Source of the DNA: Charina bottae
Taxonomy: Eukaryota; Chordata; Lepidosauria; Squamata; Charinaidae
Assembly (NCBI GenBank): GCA_023362775.1
Contig: JALMGJ010000002.1
Span: 58,429,914-58,493,913 of the forward strand
Direction: 5' to 3'
Length of the DNA stretch: 64,000 nt
Positions 61,245 to 64,000 of the stretch are shown piece by piece. The notes under the pieces are model-generated. The model was not told the DNA's origin and did not search any database. It saw only the letters and a list, made by a program, of their open reading frames with translations. The stretch's first letter is position 1. Each line of letters starts with the position of its first letter. The position numbers were made by a program, and so were the translations under genes.

Positions 61245-64000
61245 GGCTTCCAATTTGGAACCGGCGGTGGGCTTGAAATCTGGCCCTGGAATTGGGGTGC
61301 CCAAAAAAGGACGGACTCATTATTTTATTGTTATTGCTATCTGGACTCCACTATTGAACTAAGATCGTTCAATAGTTGCTGCTTGTGAGTCATTTGAAGG
61401 ACATCCACCCCCTTTGTCAGGGCGGCAGAAATTGCGGGGTCTCTTGTGTGAGTGTGGTTCCCCCCCGTGAGTGGGAGGCGCGGGTGGAGGCCCCAGGATT
61501 GTATGTGTGTGAGAGAGTACCTACCCCTGAGTGAGAGACAGGGTAGGTAGGAGTGACTGTTGCCCTTCTGTGGCTAGTGAGAGAGGCCAGAGGGGGCATA
61601 GTGATTGGATGATGAATAGGAGGGGCGGGTGGGGCTTACCAGCGCCAAGAGCTTCGGTTGGTTGCGCTGGTGACCTACGACTGCCCAGGAGGATTGAGAG
61701 TGGAAGGATGGATGCATGGAAGAGACCCCTGCCTAGTTCCAGGTTTTCGAGGGATTTGGGAGTGGATCAGGAAACTCTGGGGACTATAATGTGGGCAACC
61801 CGATCGAGGTGGTGACGGGCAGGAGATATTGTTACGGGAACCGGAGGACAGGCCATCTTCGGGGAAGGCGCCCCCGGTGTTTGATACCGGTGGCGTGTTC
61901 CGGTCCTCTGAGTTCAACCCTAGGTTCTGGACAGCAGATCCTTGAGGACCCCGGTTTTTGGCTGCTGCTACTTAACGCCAGGTCAGTAAACAACAAAGCC
62001 CCTCTCATAAGTGAATTAAACACACAGAGAGGGGCTGACCTGGCGTGTATTACTGAGACCTGGCTGGGCCCAGAGGGAGGGGTAGCCCTCTCGGACATGT
62101 GCCCAGCCAGATTTCAGGTGTGGCACCAGCCGAGAGACCGGGGTAGGGGAGGAGGGGTGGCAGTTATCATCAGAGAATCTCTGGTGGCTTTCAGGGGCCT
62201 TGCTCCACAAGTGTCCGGATGTGAGACCCTGTTTTTCAAGTTGGGTGTCCGAGAACAGTTGGGAGTGTTGCTATTGTACCAGCCTCCCTGCTGCGTAGCA
62301 ACCTCCCTGCCTGAGCTGCTGGAGGCCATCTCAGGGTTGGCGGTGGAGTTCCCCAGGCTTATGGTCTTGGGGGATTTTAACCTGCCGTCCCTGGGACGTG
62401 CCTCGGAAGTGGCTCGGGAGTTCATGACTACCATGGCAGCCATGGGCCTGTCCCAGATTATTCGGGACCCGACTCGAGACAGTGGACTCACTCCGGATTT
62501 GGTTTTCTTGTCAGAGCAATGGCAAAGTGACCTGAGGGGAAAGTTAGAACTATCCCCGTTGTCATGGTAAGATCATGTCCTGATATCCCTAGGATTCTCT
62601 TATGCCGCCCCACTCCGCAGGGAGGCAGGACCTATTTGATTGGTCCGCCCCCGGCGACTTATGGACCCATTGAGGTTTCAGAGGGAGCTAGGGGTAATAC
62701 CCGAGGATCTGCTGCACGGTCAAGCGGAGGCATTGGCTGCAGCCTGGAATAAGGAGGCGGCCAGTGCCTTGGACAGGATCGCGCCGATGCGACCTCTCCA
62801 GCCCCATTCAACCCGTCACTCCCCGTGGTTTACGGAGGAGTTGAGGGTCTTGAAGAGGGTGAAGAGACATCTAGAGCATTGCTGGAGAAAGACGAAGACG
62901 GAACTCGACCGAACACAATCTAGAGCCGCTATTAAGGCCTACCTTGTGGCGGTAAGAGCGGTGAAACGTGATTATTTCTCCGCTCTTATTGCATCTGCAG
63001 AATGCCATCCGACGGCCCTGTTCAAGATTATTCGATCTCTCTTAGGTAGGGTGGTAGTGACCAACCACCTGCAGGGCCGTGCGGAAGAATTTTCTGAGCA
63101 TCTGCAGGATAAAATCGCTCGTATTGATGATACTCAATTGTATATCTCCATCCCTGGTGAGGTAAGTGATGCAGTGTCCACCCTGTCCCAGTGCCTGGGG
63201 GCTGTGAGGGCCTGGATGGGGAACAACAGGCTTCAGTTGAACCCTGGTAAGACCGAGTGGCTGTGGATTGATGGCTTAGCGTCTTCTGGGAAATTATCAT
63301 CTTTGGTTCTCGATGGGGTAGCACTACCCCGTTCGGAACCAGTGCGTAATCTGGGGGTCCTTCTAGACTCACGACTCCTGCTCGAAGAGCAGGTGGCAGT
63401 TGTGGCTAGGAGGGCTTTTGCACAACTTCGGTCAGTGCGCCAGTTACGCACATTCCTGGATCGCGACACCCTCTGTACAGTCACCCATGCTCTCGTCATC
63501 TCCCATGTAGATTATTGCAATGCGCTCTACATGGGGCTACCCTTGAAGACTATCCGGAAGCTACAGCTGGTGCAGAATGCGGCCGCGTGGGCAGTTTTGG
63601 GTGCGTCAAGATCCGCACATGTAACACCGCTGCTCCACGAGCTGCATTGGGTGCCGGTTTGCTTCCGGGTACAATTCAAGGTGTTGGTTATCACCTTTAA
63701 AGCCCTACATGGCATGGGGACAGAATACCTGAGGGACCATCTTATCCCCATGTTATTGACCTGCCCCACCCGGTCATTCAGAGAGGGCCTGCTACGAACC
63801 CCATCAACTAAAGAGTGTCATCTGATGGGGTCTAGGAGGCGGGCCTTCTCTGTGACAGCACCCACTCTATGGAACATCTTGCCCCCAGAGTTGAGACAGA
63901 TCTCCTCCCTCCCAACCTTTAGGAAAGAGCTGAAGACCTGGTTCTGCCGCCTGGCATGGGAAGGAGGAAGGGATAGTTCTTCATGGGGGTGGCTAATCCC
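61245..64000 (+). mobile_element. CR1/L2-like LINE with 5' region, internally deleted in RT
   Basis: 5' region from about 61245, endonuclease ORF (61791-62570), post-endonuclease linker (WFTEELRVLKRVKRHLEH, AVKRDYFSALIASAECHP, ALFKIIRSLLG to about 63055), then a jump from FSEHLQDKIARI directly to the RT box DDTQLYIS at about 63127. After this come [35 protein letters not shown] and the C-terminal region to LKTWFCRLAWEGGRD at the window end. The central RT with its catalytic motifs is missing, so the copy is defective. It is the best-preserved member of the family seen at 1-838, 4.5-5.1, 16.3-18.7, 33.6-34.7, 39.7 and 42.5 kb. Confidence 0.85.
61791..62570 (+). pseudogene. LINE apurinic-type endonuclease domain
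   Basis: 259 open codons with LLLNARSVNNKAPLI, ADLACITETWL, RGGGVAVIIRE, VLLLYQPP, RLMVLGDFNLPS, and SGLTPDLVFLS: the usual order of LINE endonuclease motifs. A TAA (62568-62570) interrupts just before the expected S-D-H motif; DHVLISLGF continues in the same frame after it. One further frame stop lies near 62637. Confidence 0.85.

Overview
The window is vertebrate nuclear DNA, almost certainly from a squamate reptile (lizard or snake). It carries the 3' half of a contactin gene, best matched to CNTN6 (contactin-6/NB-3), on the + strand. The introns are filled with the mixed retroelement set typical of squamates: L1, RTE-BovB, CR1/L2-like LINEs, Penelope-like elements (PLEs), a chromodomain Ty3/gypsy element, tRNA-derived SINEs and hAT MITEs. 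The species cannot be told from this sequence.

Host gene. Ten coding exons with GT-AG borders run from the end of Ig domain 6 (1992) through four fibronectin III domains to a GPI-anchor tail and stop (49654). Their phases join without a break, giving 1,440 coding nt. Each FNIII domain uses two exons. The gene starts upstream of the window; its 3' UTR probably ends near 50140.

Region 1-23.5 kb. After a minus-strand LINE (1-838) and the first three exons comes a 19.9-kb intron with a nested stack: a CR1/L2-like LINE holds a chromovirus (5088-16341, minus strand, near-identical LTRs, 5-bp TSD), whose reverse transcriptase is interrupted by an intact L1 (about 7.73-14.0 kb) with both ORFs open. 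Downstream lie RTE/BovB pieces, an inverted PLE and further LINE pieces.

Region 23.5-35.7 kb. A long BovB copy (24.5-26.8 kb) is followed by a young 3.4-kb PLE with an open 727-codon RT/GIY-YIG frame and 1,032-bp inverted arms (27346-30764), a 208-bp non-autonomous relative of it with a 13-bp TSD (31840-32047), and LINE pieces.

Region 35.7-50.3 kb. The last six coding exons are separated by two tRNA-derived SINEs, LINE fragments, microsatellites and a hAT MITE.

Region 50.3-64 kb. Downstream of CNTN6 lie a second palindromic PLE family member, three hAT MITEs with 8-bp TSDs (two sharing one target, one inside the TSD of an L1), a decayed full-length L1 (55.2-60.75 kb) and a CR1/L2-like LINE with an internal RT deletion that runs off the window.

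I see no non-coding RNA gene, CRISPR array or bacterial feature. The most interesting points are the palindromic PLEs with hammerhead-ribozyme-like cores, the chromovirus with an apparent self-priming site and a pol extension running into its LTR, and the order of nested insertions readable from TSDs.
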